From the NCBI GenBank assembly GCA_037783415.1, contig JAZGTN010000119.1, positions 310,001 through 374,000 on the forward strand: DNA of 64,000 bases, read 5' to 3'. How positions within the stretch are numbered: the first letter of the stretch is position 1; the number at the start of each line of letters is the position of its first letter. This stretch comes from Leptasterias polaris. Taxonomy: Eukaryota; Echinodermata; Asteroidea; Forcipulatida; Asteriidae. Under the pieces are notes generated by a model that did not search any database, was not told the DNA's origin, and saw only the letters and a list, made by a program, of their open reading frames with translations. The translations under genes were made by a program, and so were the position numbers. Positions 54,501 through 57,496 of this stretch are shown in pieces.

Positions 54501-56186
54501 TATAGATAGGTTGCAATATGACGTAAATCGGCCATCTTTACGGGCAATTTGGAACACTTAGCCATGCGTTACGCGTGAGAACGGCGTGCAGCACGCGCAC
54601 ATTTCACCAAACTCATTGCATGATTGGTTAGTGAATGACGCGGCTGCGTTAATAATTTGAGCGCTTGACGCGCCTGCATGCCAAAATGCGATTTGCCCGT
54701 AAAGATGGCGTCTACTGGGAACTATCTATACAACTTCTTAAGTGCAACATCTGGGAGGTTCTGGGTCTAGAATAAGAGGGAAATCCTGGCCAGAAAGCCA
54801 TTGTCGGGAGTTTTCACACACGGCAAACCTCATCCCTGATTTTAACAAACATCCGAAAATTTGGATCATATTTCTTTTCTTTTTTGTTTAGGATGATTCT
54901 CATGATAACTCCTACACCCCATCTCGATTCTGAAGATGCAGTACCATATTAATGCAAAAAGGAATTCTTCACCAACCTCAATCTTATGTAGGGAAATTTA
55001 GGACTCTGTTTTGGTTGGCCTAACAACTCTTGAAAGGAATTAAGCTTTATAAGTATCAAGACATCTCCTCACGATGTTTGACTGTTTCCCGAATTTCTTC
55101 TCAAACCTGCTTTTGTTTATGCATGCAGCACCCTGCATTATGTTTCATTCTCTTTTCTAATGTCATGCCATCTTTATGTTTGTTAACACAAGCTAACTCT
55201 CACAGCTCTTTGTTGCAGTCACTGTGTGGACGTTCCCTTGTTCTATACACATAAGGATAATCCTATTCCTCAACACTGTAAATAACACTGTGTGGACGTG
55301 TGTAAGTCCACATAGTGTTTCAAGTCCCTACGTTATGTGGACCTCTTTTGTTCTCAGGTCCACACTTCGTATGAAGCGTTAAAACAAGCTAACACATCTA
55401 CATAGTTATAGAAGTTCGGTGGTACTTCAAAAAGGAAACAAATCACAACAGAATTTTCTTTACCGCTCCACACTTTCCTATGAGTCAAAACATTGACATA
55501 CCAGACATTTTCAAATTGGGCCGGGGTTGGGGGAAAGACATCAAGAGGGGGTGGTGGGGGGGGGGGGGGGGGTCATGTATCGAACCATTTATTTGTGCAT
55601 TTGTTTAGACTCATGGGGGTAAGTGGCGAGGGTTCTGAATTGGGGGGAACGGGGGCTACCCCACAACCCCCCCCCCCCCCCCCCCCCCCCTCCTGGTTAC
55701 GCCACTGCAAAACATGTACTAGGACACACAATCAGGCTTTTTGTACATCCACTTAAAGCACGTGTATAAACATTGGTAAATTTGAAAAATAAACGTTCAC
55801 ATAATGATTCGCACAGAATGAAGATGGTCATGGTGGAAAACTTCCCCATTCAATATTTTTGCACGAAATGCAAAAAGTTTGAATTCTTTTTGAAACTGGT
55901 AAAACAACTAAAAAACAATTTAAAACAATGACTTTATGTTGCTATTTTTGTTGTTTTTGTTGATGGTTCGTTGGTTCCAAACTATGTTAAGTGGGCGTAG
56001 ATTGTGATGAACTTACAATTACACTTATATATACTAGAATCAGGCAATGAACTTTTTGAAGATTTTGTGATTATCATTCAGGTGATATTTATTTGCAGGT
56101 GTGAGTGTTACCACCACTTGTTCAGTGTTGCTTGTTCCATGAAGCAGTTTGGCATTGATCCCAGCTTGAAGCCATTTGAAGACTGA
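14644..56186 (+). CDS. APIP: APIP: methylthioribulose-1-phosphate dehydratase, with two alternative last exons
   Basis: Cytosolic zinc enzyme (MtnB family, class II aldolase fold) that dehydrates 5-methylthioribulose-1-phosphate in methionine salvage; in vertebrates it also binds Apaf-1 and restrains apoptosis and pyroptosis. Exons: 14644-14664, 16583-16677, 17241-17289, 18031-18148, 18589-18724, 42486-42546, 43466-43572, then either 52142-52247 (8a, 230 residues in all) or 56099-56186 (8b, 224 residues). All junctions obey GT/AG and keep frame. Zinc ligands H101, H103 and H181, the catalytic Glu125 (ITHMEMIKG) and Cys83 (KKSQCTP) are present, each 14 positions before its human counterpart (H115, H117, H195, E139, C97). 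The human protein has 242 residues, the difference being a shorter N-terminus. Start: ATG in CAACCATGG with an in-frame stop 15 bases upstream. Introns are very unequal; intron 5 is 23.8 kb. Confidence 0.92.
14665..15506. other. APIP intron 1, first part
   Basis: AT-rich, with a C-run and CACCA/CCACA simple-sequence tract at 15322-15368. No exon or complete mobile element recognised. Confidence 0.45.
15516..15639. mobile_element. 124-bp near-perfect palindrome with 9-bp target duplication
   Basis: Two 62-base arms beginning TAGACCCAGTAACTGG meet with no spacer at GCTAGT; I count only two mismatched pairs. The direct repeat GAGAGCCTT flanks it at 15507-15515 and 15640-15648. It is a minimal MULE-type MITE consisting of inverted repeats alone. 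A hairpin this long usually does not persist, so it is young or tolerated. It lies in APIP intron 1. Confidence 0.88.
15745..16020 (+). repeat. SINE family A, degenerate copy
   Basis: Leu-tRNA-like head (TCCGAGCAGTTAAGAGCACT with anticodon-arm ACTCAAAGCTTTGG and B box GGTTTGAGTACC), then the body blocks GTGTCCTTCGGATAGGACGT and GAAGAGAAGGGGTTCGCCC shared with 48381-48806. The 3' end is missing. Confidence 0.7.
16121..16483. mobile_element. Inverted-repeat element built from CCCAACT...AGTTGGG palindromes
   Basis: Arms of about 90 bases (left 16121-16215, right about 16374-16483) are inverted copies. Within each arm the motif CCCAACT/AGTTGGG occurs about five times, often as a small palindrome (CCCAACTAATAGTTGGG, CCCAACTGTAGTTGGG). 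No coding sequence. The centre is unique. It ends 100 bases before APIP exon 2. Confidence 0.75.
16583..16677 (+). CDS. APIP: APIP exon 2
   Basis: [20 protein letters not shown] followed by [12 protein letters not shown]; phase 0 in, two bases over at the donor GTAAGT. The [12 protein letters not shown] motif is the substrate phosphate-binding start of the MtnB fold. Confidence 0.92.
17241..17289 (+). CDS. APIP: APIP exon 3
   Basis: A 49-base exon encoding [16 protein letters not shown] after one completing base; acceptor CTCAACAG, donor GTAAGT. The [12 protein letters not shown] block is nearly invariant in animal APIP. Confidence 0.92.
18031..18148 (+). CDS. APIP: APIP exon 4
   Basis: [20 protein letters not shown] then [19 protein letters not shown] and one base, donor GTAAGT. 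It contains Cys83, equivalent to the substrate-pocket Cys97 of the human enzyme. A run of about 15 G follows only 15 bases behind the donor. Confidence 0.93.
18261..18500 (+). repeat. SINE head fragment, poly-A and family E repeat
   Basis: 18261-18293 is a Leu-tRNA-like head (GTCATGGCCGAGCGGTTTGC). It is followed by A-rich sequence with a run of about 22 A, and 18345-18500 matches the family E repeat at 4460-4642. The mixture looks like a composite or nested retroposon just before APIP exon 5. Confidence 0.5.
18589..18724 (+). CDS. APIP: APIP exon 5 (zinc-site exon)
   Basis: Starts by completing Asn95, then [20 protein letters not shown] and on to GGNLR. It holds the zinc ligands H101 and H103 and catalytic Glu125. 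Acceptor TATCCTAG, donor GTAATT. The next exon is 23.8 kb away. Confidence 0.93.
18815..19521. mobile_element. TA-flanked MITE, family e (copy 1, 707 bp)
   Basis: Starts TAGACTGTGCAAGTCTCGCG and ends in the inverse. The same 0.7-kb element is at 33105-33810 and 44894-45600 in opposite orientation. A 68-codon minus-strand frame ([17 protein letters not shown]...) is intact here and in copy 2, but is broken in copy 3. Confidence 0.85.
19522..20273. other. APIP intron 5 segment without recognised feature
   Basis: Moderately AT-rich. No exon-like frame, tRNA or complete repeat seen. Confidence 0.4.
20274..21884. repeat. Repeat block flanked by 205-bp direct repeats, with AT-rich duplicated core
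   Basis: 20274-20482 and 21681-21884 are direct copies (CAACCAGAAAGGTTACTATAA, CATCTACACTGGG-AGTAGTTT, GTCTAATGGCGCCCT). Between them, after a segment starting GTCACACAGGGCAATTTACA, the sequence turns into low-complexity AAATA-rich DNA with a second duplication (about 21040-21265 and 21380-21640, sharing ATAAGTACATGTAAAAAA and ACACAAGCAACGAAAAAGT). The related element at 51377-52065 shares the ACACA-GGCAATTTACAGGCAAC end. Confidence 0.6.
22204..22429. mobile_element. TA MITE, family c (copy 1)
   Basis: 226 bases from TAGATAGGTTGCAGTATGAC to CTGGGAACTATCTA. The ends are partly inverted (TAGATAG/CTATCTA, GCCATCTTTACGGGCA / TGCCCGTAAAGATGGC). Other copies are at 24849-25074, 40382-40830, 53525-53750 and 54503-54728. 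Confidence 0.85.
22791..22927. repeat. Hairpin repeat, family h (copy 1)
   Basis: GTTAATGGAC and GTCCATTAAC flank a short loop with CTTCGGCTCG, extended by GGTAATGACC-type arms. It is followed by a shared tail (AATACCGGCTCCTAACACTG). A second copy is at 32971-33104. Confidence 0.55.
22928..24848. other. APIP intron 5 segment without recognised feature
   Basis: Several open frames of 70-100 codons occur on both strands, but none has family motifs, splice context or sustained composition. No repeat copies recognised. Confidence 0.4.
24849..25074. mobile_element. TA MITE, family c (copy 2)
   Basis: Opposite orientation to copy 1; TAGATAGTTCCCAGTAGACG at the left, CCGTAAAGATGGCCGACTTA and CAACCTATCTA at the right. 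Confidence 0.85.
25117..25142 (+). repeat. (ATTG)n microsatellite
   Basis: About six perfect ATTG units. Confidence 0.9.
25224..25411. mobile_element. MITE family l, first of two tandem copies
   Basis: Ends are GGGTCCAATTTCATAGAGC and the inverse GCTCTATGAAATTGGGCCC. Inner blocks GCAGGATACCAGTTACAAA and GGCTGGTAACTT. Further related copies: 25405-25589, 25815-26006 (decayed), 59007-59195. Confidence 0.75.
25405..25589. mobile_element. MITE family l, second tandem copy
   Basis: Shares the GGGCCCA junction with the copy before it, so the right end of one is the left end of the next. This is either insertion of one element into the end of another or end-to-end tandem amplification. Confidence 0.75.
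25815..26006. mobile_element. MITE family l, decayed copy
   Basis: Retains AGGTTACCAGCCAAAATACCATG and the right end GCAGCTTTGGAATTGGGCC in degenerate form. Confidence 0.45.
26007..26153. mobile_element. MITE family m
   Basis: 147 bases with ends GGTCGATTTCACAAAG and CTTTGTGAAATCGAGCC; no coding sequence. Confidence 0.65.
26154..27859. other. APIP intron 5 segment without recognised gene
   Basis: Contains a poly-G run at about 27114-27129 and short repeats of GGACCCCACAAGG near 26390-26440. No supported exon. Confidence 0.4.
27869..28146. mobile_element. Inverted-repeat element with a telomere-like core and 9-bp target duplication
   Basis: Arms of about 80 bases (GCATTTTTTC...AGCGAGGGGTTTTGTACTGT, then CTTGAGATGAGACTAC and its inverse) enclose about 97 bases of TTAGGG, GTAAGGG and TCAGGG units at 27966-28062. 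GTCCAGGAG occurs directly outside both ends (27860-27868 and 28147-28155), a MULE-type duplication length. No coding sequence. Confidence 0.8.
27966..28062 (+). repeat. Interstitial TTAGGG-type repeats
   Basis: About 15 units of TTAGGG and one-base variants, all with the G-rich strand on plus. They lie entirely inside the 278-bp inverted-repeat element and look captured, not a chromosome-fusion scar. Confidence 0.9.
28184..28331. mobile_element. MITE family i (copy 1)
   Basis: Arms GGGACGCTAGGTGGCGG-AAGACTTACCAGGTAAAT and their inverse. Copy 2 is at 42650-42790. Confidence 0.75.
28531..29412 (+). mobile_element. 5'-truncated CR1/L2-like LINE, reverse-transcriptase C-terminus
   Basis: An uninterrupted frame of 256 codons (28531-29301) encodes the end of a non-LTR reverse transcriptase: [87 protein letters not shown]. 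These are the post-catalytic thumb and C-terminal blocks of the L2/CR1 group; the YADD active site lies in the missing 5' part. After TAA comes a 110-base 3' UTR with GCGCCTTGA and TATGTGCGCATAACAAG and a closing (ATT)n. The intact frame indicates a recent insertion. It cannot move by itself. It lies in APIP intron 5 in sense orientation. Confidence 0.9.
29413..30346. other. APIP intron 5 segment without recognised feature
   Basis: No exon-like frame; short AT-rich and simple tracts only. A poly-A run follows at 30347-30380. Confidence 0.4.
30396..30559. mobile_element. TA MITE, family g
   Basis: 164 bases; arms TAGATGGATTGCAAATACGC and the inverse GCGTATTGCAATCCATCTA, each running on through GTCATTGACCGCCATCTTTG for over 40 bases. 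Only one copy seen. Confidence 0.8.
30560..30732. mobile_element. TA MITE, family b (copy 1)
   Basis: About 173 bases with ends TGGACCTTATGCATTGACG (usually TAGACC) and ATGCATAAGGTCTA. It abuts family g with no spacer. Further copies: 37056-37220, 43748-43920, 47240-47412, 50814-50985, 51036-51208, 61065-61237. Confidence 0.85.
30947..31635. mobile_element. Fold-back element with about 190-bp inverted arms
   Basis: Left arm AGGTACCATTTCTGGGGCGG... to GCAGCTCCCAACG; right arm is its inverse ending CCGCCCCAGAAATGGTACCT. The loop contains a 64-bp tandem duplication (GATATGCGCGTCATGCA..., 31295-31425). No coding sequence. Confidence 0.8.
31641..31895. mobile_element. MITE family k (copy 1)
   Basis: 255 bases with ends CTGGGCCCAATTCCATGGCT and the inverse GAAATTGGGCCCAG. 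Interior carries several GCTTACCG/CGGTAAGC and GCGCAGAATTCCCTGC modules. Copy 2 at 51711-51968. Confidence 0.8.
31920..32005 (-). repeat. SINE family C head (tRNA-like)
   Basis: Minus-strand TAGATAGCTCAGTTGGTAGA and a B-box-like GGTTGTTGGCTCAAATC. A degraded copy of the family at 2853-2990. Confidence 0.55.
32006..32970. other. APIP intron 5 segment without recognised feature
   Basis: AT-rich; A/T tracts near 32455-32505 and 32935-32968. No supported exon. Confidence 0.4.
32971..33104. repeat. Hairpin repeat, family h (copy 2)
   Basis: Arms GTGGTAATGACCTTGGTTGG and CCAACCCGGTCATTACCAC with GTTAATGG/CCATTAAC and a CTACGGCTCG loop; then a tail AGACCGGCTCCCCGCACCG as in copy 1. Family e copy 2 begins exactly at its end. 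Confidence 0.65.
33105..33810. mobile_element. TA MITE, family e (copy 2)
   Basis: 706 bases, reverse orientation to copy 1; ends TAGGCTGTGCAAGTCTCGCG and the inverse. A 75-codon plus-strand frame starts at 33276. Confidence 0.85.
33811..34654. other. APIP intron 5 segment without recognised feature
   Basis: AT-rich; a short ATTTATTT-type tract near 34255-34290. No exon seen. Confidence 0.4.
34655..34722 (-). repeat. SINE family C tail fragment
   Basis: ACCACAAGGGAAACCGCCTG and TTTGGGGTTGAATTTTT match the tail of 2853-2990. Confidence 0.45.
34723..35640 (+). repeat. Degenerate array of GTGGACC-centred units with CACTCCA-rich ends
   Basis: The motif GTGGAC(C) or GTGGGGAC(C), usually followed within 5-20 bases by a TTTTGTT/TTGTTC tract, occurs at least twelve times (about 34797, 34829, 34870, 34954, 35090, 35107, 35180, 35232, 35262, then GTGGAGCAC/GTGGAGTCC forms at 35378-35490). 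One unit of about 50 bases is present twice almost unchanged (34867 and 35104). TCCCTCTATAG is repeated in tandem at 34977-35035. Both ends carry CACACTCCACTCC/CAGCACACTCC simple sequence. Confidence 0.6.
35729..36662. mobile_element. TTAA element, family n (934 bp)
   Basis: Left end TTAAAGGAACACGTTGCCTT, right end GGCAACGTGTCCCTTTAA, with TTAA at both sides (piggyBac-type). Inside are two hairpins: one at 35891-35937 (GCCATTTATGGGAGTCAAG with its inverse) and one at 36233-36311 (GCGAATAACCAGCCAC / GTGGCTGGTTATTCCGCG). No transposase. A decayed relative is at 42115-42445. Confidence 0.75.
37056..37220. mobile_element. TA MITE, family b (copy 2, right end lost)
   Basis: Complete from TAGACCTTATGCATTGACG to ATGACGTCATATGCAT, but the terminal AAGGTCTA is missing. 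Confidence 0.8.
37244..37465. mobile_element. TA MITE, family d (copy 1)
   Basis: 222 bases; GGACCCTTCCCATGAAATAT at the left, ATATTTCATGGGAAGGGTCTA at the right. Inside, TGCTGGTTGGCAAA faces TTTGCCAACCAGCA. Copy 2 at 40564-40784. Confidence 0.85.
37466..38439. other. APIP intron 5 segment; poly-C run
   Basis: C-run of about 17 at 38057-38073. No exon or complete repeat recognised. Confidence 0.4.
38440..38650 (+). repeat. Jockey-like LINE 3'-end fragment
   Basis: Matches the 3' part of the LINE remnant at 7690-8280 (TACTGCATCTCTTTTGAAAT, GGTGCATGTTTCCTTCC, GAGGAATATCAG, TGAGTTATTTTCATCTTTC). It includes a (CTAT)n microsatellite at 38543-38567. Confidence 0.55.
38740..38952. mobile_element. 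TA MITE, family a (copy 1)
   Basis: 213 bases; TATAGACGATGTGACCTCTG and its inverse. Inner inverted pair GCCGGGCAAAAAGACGCG / GGTTTTGCCCGGCG. Copy 2 at 57284-57496 in reverse orientation, equal length. Confidence 0.88.
38953..39392. other. APIP intron 5 segment without recognised feature
   Basis: No exon or repeat recognised. Confidence 0.35.
39393..39465. mobile_element. Small inverted repeat with CCCTAA core
   Basis: ACCCCTATGTTCCAAC and the inverse GTTGTCGGAACAT surround CCCTAACCCTAACCCTAG (39413-39430). A larger relative is at 41603-41749. Confidence 0.5.
39650..39890 (+). pseudogene. Decayed CR1/L2-like LINE fragment
   Basis: [11 protein letters not shown] near 39656-39690 matches the LKQLHWLPV block of the LINE at 28531. 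About 150 bases further on, [16 protein letters not shown] corresponds to the [13 protein letters not shown] block. The intervening part is deleted or scrambled. Confidence 0.45.
40382..40830. mobile_element. TA MITE, family c (copy 3), interrupted by family d
   Basis: Left part 40382-40563 and right part 40785-40830 join to a normal 226-base family c element; family d copy 2 fills the gap. Confidence 0.88.
40564..40784. mobile_element. TA MITE, family d (copy 2), nested in family c
   Basis: AGACCCTTCCCATGAAATAT to CATGGGAAGGGTCC, flanked by the dinucleotide AT on each side, which is single at the empty site in the other family c copies. Nearly identical to 37244-37465. Confidence 0.88.
41137..41500 (+). 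repeat. SINE family A, near full-length diverged copy
   Basis: Leu/Ser-tRNA-like head (CTTAGCCGAGTGGTCTACCG, B box GGCTCGAGTCC), then CTTCGTCCTTCGGATGGGAC and TGCACATAAAAGGACCC; the 3' end has decayed. Confidence 0.7.
41603..41749. mobile_element. Inverted repeat with CCCTAA core
   Basis: ACACCTATGTTTCGACA and the inverse TGTCGGAACACAGGTGT enclose two further TGTTCCGACACCCCTA copies and CCTAACACTAACCCTAACCC (41680-41707). Same plan as the element at 39393-39465. Confidence 0.6.
42115..42445. mobile_element. Decayed TTAA element, family n relative
   Basis: TTGAAATTGTGTGGTTTTTGAGAATACGGTCCGCTATTT (shortened blocks) and ATAAACAACTCTTGAAAAGG / GAAATGTGTTCCTTTT correspond to the ends of 35729-36662; the ends are damaged. 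It stops 40 bases before APIP exon 6. Confidence 0.45.
42486..42546 (+). CDS. APIP: APIP exon 6
   Basis: Completes Arg140 and encodes [20 protein letters not shown]; acceptor GATGCAG, donor GTAAGC, leaving in phase 0. The VVPIIENTP-type motif is typical of APIP. Confidence 0.93.
42650..42790. mobile_element. MITE family i (copy 2)
   Basis: GGAACGCTAGGTGGCAGCAG and the inverse CTGCTGCCACCTAGCGT; lies about 100 bases behind APIP exon 6. Confidence 0.75.
43090..43400 (+). repeat. Repeat family s (copy 1) with GTGGAC/GTCCAC modules
   Basis: CAGTCACTCTGTGGACGTTCC, AACACTGTGTGGACGTGTGT, CAGTCCACATAGTGTTTCAA and TTTTGTTCTCAGGTCCACAC are shared with 55195-55390. The GTGGAC motif linked to TTTTGTTC recalls the array at 34723-35640. 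Confidence 0.6.
43466..43572 (+). CDS. APIP: APIP exon 7 (last common exon)
   Basis: [20 protein letters not shown] then [15 protein letters not shown] and two bases (AT) of a Met codon. It contains the third zinc ligand H181 in RRHGIYVWG. Donor GTAAGT. Both exon 8a and exon 8b begin with G, so either completes ATG. Confidence 0.93.
43748..43920. mobile_element. TA MITE, family b (copy 3, reversed)
   Basis: TAGACCTTATGCATATGACG at the left, GACGTCAATGCATAAGGTCTA-type end at the right. Confidence 0.88.
44086..44358. mobile_element. TA MITE, family f, long inverted repeats
   Basis: 273 bases; TAGACCGTATCGAATATGAC and its inverse, then about 100 bases of arm including CCATAGAAATCAAACCAGGA. Each arm carries a GTGTGGGT/GTGTGCGT-type microsatellite that has expanded differently. 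Confidence 0.85.
44630..44759 (+). pseudogene. Unidentified open fragment of 43 codons
   Basis: After an acceptor-like CCGCAG, a frame runs [37 protein letters not shown] and KRTPYHW to TGA. It has coding-like composition and no repeat copies, but I do not recognise the family. It sits in APIP intron 7 and is not compatible with the exon 7 donor phase without a frameshift. It may be a gene relic or chance. Confidence 0.15.
44894..45600. mobile_element. TA MITE, family e (copy 3)
   Basis: 707 bases, same orientation as copy 2. The small frame seen in copies 1 and 2 has an early stop here. Confidence 0.88.
45601..46769. other. APIP intron 7 segment without recognised gene
   Basis: 45601-45720 holds a fragment of TTAA family o (TGTTTTTCTTTGGCGTATCCC-type block). 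A 79-codon frame at 45922-46161 has no supporting motif. Confidence 0.4.
46770..46990 (+). repeat. SINE family A with internal deletion
   Basis: AGCTCAAAGCTCTGGTG of the head is joined directly to the CGTCCTTCGGATGGAACGTA body; ends CTTGTAAACCCTTACAAGGT. Confidence 0.65.
47240..47412. mobile_element. TA MITE, family b (copy 4)
   Basis: Full length, TAGACCTTATGCATTGACGT to ATATGCATAAGGTCTA. Confidence 0.9.
47413..48380. other. APIP intron 7 segment without recognised feature
   Basis: No exon or repeat family recognised; poly-T tract near 47933-47944. Confidence 0.4.
48381..48806 (+). repeat. SINE family A, best full-length copy
   Basis: tRNA-Leu-like head (48381-48468) with A box TGGCCGAGCGA, CAA anticodon in ACTCAAGCT, B box GGTTCGAGTCC and a closing CGTGACAC that pairs with the start GTGTCGTG. 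Body blocks GTCCTTCGGATGGGACTCTA and GAAAAGAGAAGGGGTTCGCC. The 3' end GCGCCTTGAG...TATATGCGCGTTATATAAG, then (ATT/ACT)n, resembles the 3' end of the LINE at 28531-29412. Confidence 0.85.
48807..50165. other. APIP intron 7 segment without recognised gene
   Basis: 48990-49095 is rich in GACTTG/GACTCG-type short direct repeats (CTTGACTTGACT). Otherwise unremarkable. Confidence 0.4.
50166..50540 (-). repeat. SINE family B (tRNA-Leu head, different tail, poly-A)
   Basis: On minus: head GTGTCGTGGCCGAGCGGTCT with TAA anticodon (ACCTAAGCT) and B box GGTTCGATACC, much like family A. The body then switches to CAATTATGGTTAAGTGCC-type sequence (in reverse), GGATGATACCCATGCCTACA and GGCGATATCTCATAAAAAA with a poly-A end. 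A second copy is at 59352-59706. Confidence 0.8.
50814..50985. mobile_element. TA MITE, family b (copy 5)
   Basis: TAGACCTTATGCATTGACGT to CATATGCATCAGGTCA; the right end has point changes. It faces copy 6 across 50 bases. Confidence 0.88.
51036..51208. mobile_element. TA MITE, family b (copy 6, reversed)
   Basis: Inverse of copy 5; the pair forms two 172-base arms with a 50-base spacer. Confidence 0.9.
51377..52065. mobile_element. Interrupted repeat with GTCACACAAGGCAATTTACA end
   Basis: Starts TGTCACACAAGGCAATTTAC and ends CATTGCCCTGTGTG, inverted to each other. Internal direct copies of GGCAA-TTACAGGCAACCAG at 51510-51545. MITE k copy 2 is inserted inside (51711-51968). Relative: 20485-21675. 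Confidence 0.6.
51711..51968. mobile_element. MITE family k (copy 2), nested
   Basis: CTGGGCCCAATTTCAGGGCT to GAAATTTGGCCCAG; close to copy 1 at 31641-31895. Confidence 0.82.
52142..52247 (+). CDS. APIP: APIP exon 8a, first alternative last exon
   Basis: Completes Met196 and encodes [20 protein letters not shown], then [14 protein letters not shown] and TGA. Acceptor TTCTTTCAG. The CECYDYLFE start and the GAENGI tail match the vertebrate APIP C-terminus (CECYDYLF...GENGI). This ends a 230-residue protein. Confidence 0.92.
52248..53524. other. Probable 3' UTR of the 8a transcript and following spacer
   Basis: Contains a G-rich block with GGGAGGGGAAAGAG units at 52678-52750 and an ATTTATTT tract near 53280-53330. 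No coding exon recognised. Confidence 0.45.
52902..52907 (+). terminator. Candidate polyadenylation signal for the 8a transcript
   Basis: AATAAA about 655 bases behind the exon 8a stop, the first canonical hexamer in the sense orientation. It is needed if 8a is a true last exon. Confidence 0.4.
53525..53750. mobile_element. TA MITE, family c (copy 4)
   Basis: TAGATAGGTTGCAGTATGAC to TACTGGGAACTATCTA. Confidence 0.9.
53751..54502. repeat. Diverged direct duplication
   Basis: 53865-53945 and 54010-54095 share ACAATTTTTATTAGAATGCA, AAGTATAAT-AAGTCAATCT and GTCATTTATTT-like blocks: an old tandem duplication of about 150 bases. Confidence 0.45.
54503..54728. mobile_element. TA MITE, family c (copy 5)
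   Basis: Same orientation as copy 4, one kilobase away; TAGATAGGTTGCAATATGAC to GGGAACTATCTA. Confidence 0.9.
55195..55390 (+). repeat. Repeat family s (copy 2)
   Basis: Closely matches 43215-43410, including CACTGTGTGGACGTGTGTAA, TCCACATAGTGTTTCAAGTC and GTTCTCAGGTCCACAC. Confidence 0.65.
55548..55700. repeat. Poly-G and poly-C runs around a G-rich segment
   Basis: A run of about 17 G (55556-55572) and a run of about 24 C (55667-55690) about 95 bases apart. The C-run is followed by CTCCTGGTTACGCCACTG, similar to the end of the G/C-rich segment at 10940-10965. Confidence 0.7.
56099..56186 (+). CDS. APIP: APIP exon 8b, second alternative last exon
   Basis: After acceptor TATTTGCAG it completes Met196 and encodes [20 protein letters not shown] then PSLKPFED and TGA. 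It aligns with exon 8a over 25 residues with about 14 identities, and with vertebrate APIP at SMK--G-DPS better than 8a does, but it lacks the GENGI tail. It would end a 224-residue isoform. Open frame, phase and splice site are all preserved, which argues against a dead duplicate. I find no clear AATAAA within about 1 kb downstream. Confidence 0.82.
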
Positions 56187-57283
56187 GAGGTTTAACAGGT
56201 ACTTGGGCGATTTTGTTTTAACGGGATGGCCATTTAAACTCGTTTATAATGTGTTTGTTTATCATTTAAATGTAATTTATATAATTTTATTTTGCACACT
56301 TCTGAATTTGTTGTAAGTTTCGATCAACAAATTTGTCCCCAACCTCGAGGTTTTGAAAAACTAGAAACACTTCTGCCGTTGACGGCGTGCGTCAAAATGA
56401 CATTACTTTGACGTGATGTTTTGGAGTTTGCTATGTCATACCTCCATGCTGCAACAAAGCGGCCATATAAATCGGAGTTTACACATTTGACGTTAAACAT
56501 GAGTGATGACGTAGAAGAATATTCACAATGCTTGCCTTTTACACAGTTAAAATTTGTTTAATCTCATGTAAACTCAACTTCCTTATATTTTGTTTAAAAG
56601 ATTTTAAATTAATTTTAGCAAAGATCACTTGTTGCCGTTTTCGTTCAAGTAAGCAGGTCTGTAAAGGGGCAGTCATTAGGGTTATATGGAAAGTACGTAT
56701 ACCTTTTGGTTGTTATATCAATCATCCCACCATTTGTGGTAATTTTTGCTGCAGAAGATGACTGTTATTATCATTATTTGTTAAGTACTGCAGTTATCCA
56801 TAATAATACGATTATCTTAATACATTATTTACAGAGTATTTACAGACTAAAAAGTACCAATGTACACAGATTTGCTCAAAAAGGACATGGTATAAAGTTG
56901 TAATGTTCGGAAACTCCCTTTGAAATATTATTGCTTGAAATGCAAAAGTTTTTGAAACTGTTGGTTTTGATCTTACAAATTAAAAACTCAATATTTAAAA
57001 ACAGTGAAAGCATTTAATATATTTTCCGCATTTTTCTCGTGACTCCAAATACCCGATTGAGCCTAAACTTTCACAGCGTTATTTCATGTGTATGTTGGAT
57101 CACATCAAGTGTGGATACTGGTCTTTGATAATTACCGATGTGACACATGTGCTTTACGCATATTAACTGTGCAGCTTTTTCCTTTGTAATGTTTCACACA
57201 ATGCGGTAAAAATAACAAACGGTGGTCTCTCCATTTCAATGGAAGGAGGCATTTTTTGTCCACATTAACATTCGTAAATAGAC
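56187..57283. other. Region behind APIP exon 8b
   Basis: AT-rich; 56890-57150 holds a decayed TTAA family o MITE (TCGTGACTCCAAATACCCGATTGAG-like and ACATCAAGTGTGGATACTGG blocks). No further exon seen. Confidence 0.4.
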
Positions 57284-57496
57284 TATAGACGATGTGACCT
57301 CTGACGTCATTTGAAAATCATAACATGATGCGCGCGCATGTCGCCGGGCAAAACCTTTGTGTACTTGACAGCCAGCTAGAAAGTACACACAATATTACCA
57401 TGACTACGCGTCTTTTTGCCCGGCGGAACATGACTTGGACAAAAGACTTGTCAACAGAGGGCGGTTAGAATGTAAACAGAGGTCACATCGTCTATA
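57284..57496. mobile_element. TA MITE, family a (copy 2, reversed)
   Basis: 213 bases, inverse of 38740-38952 with few differences. Confidence 0.9.
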
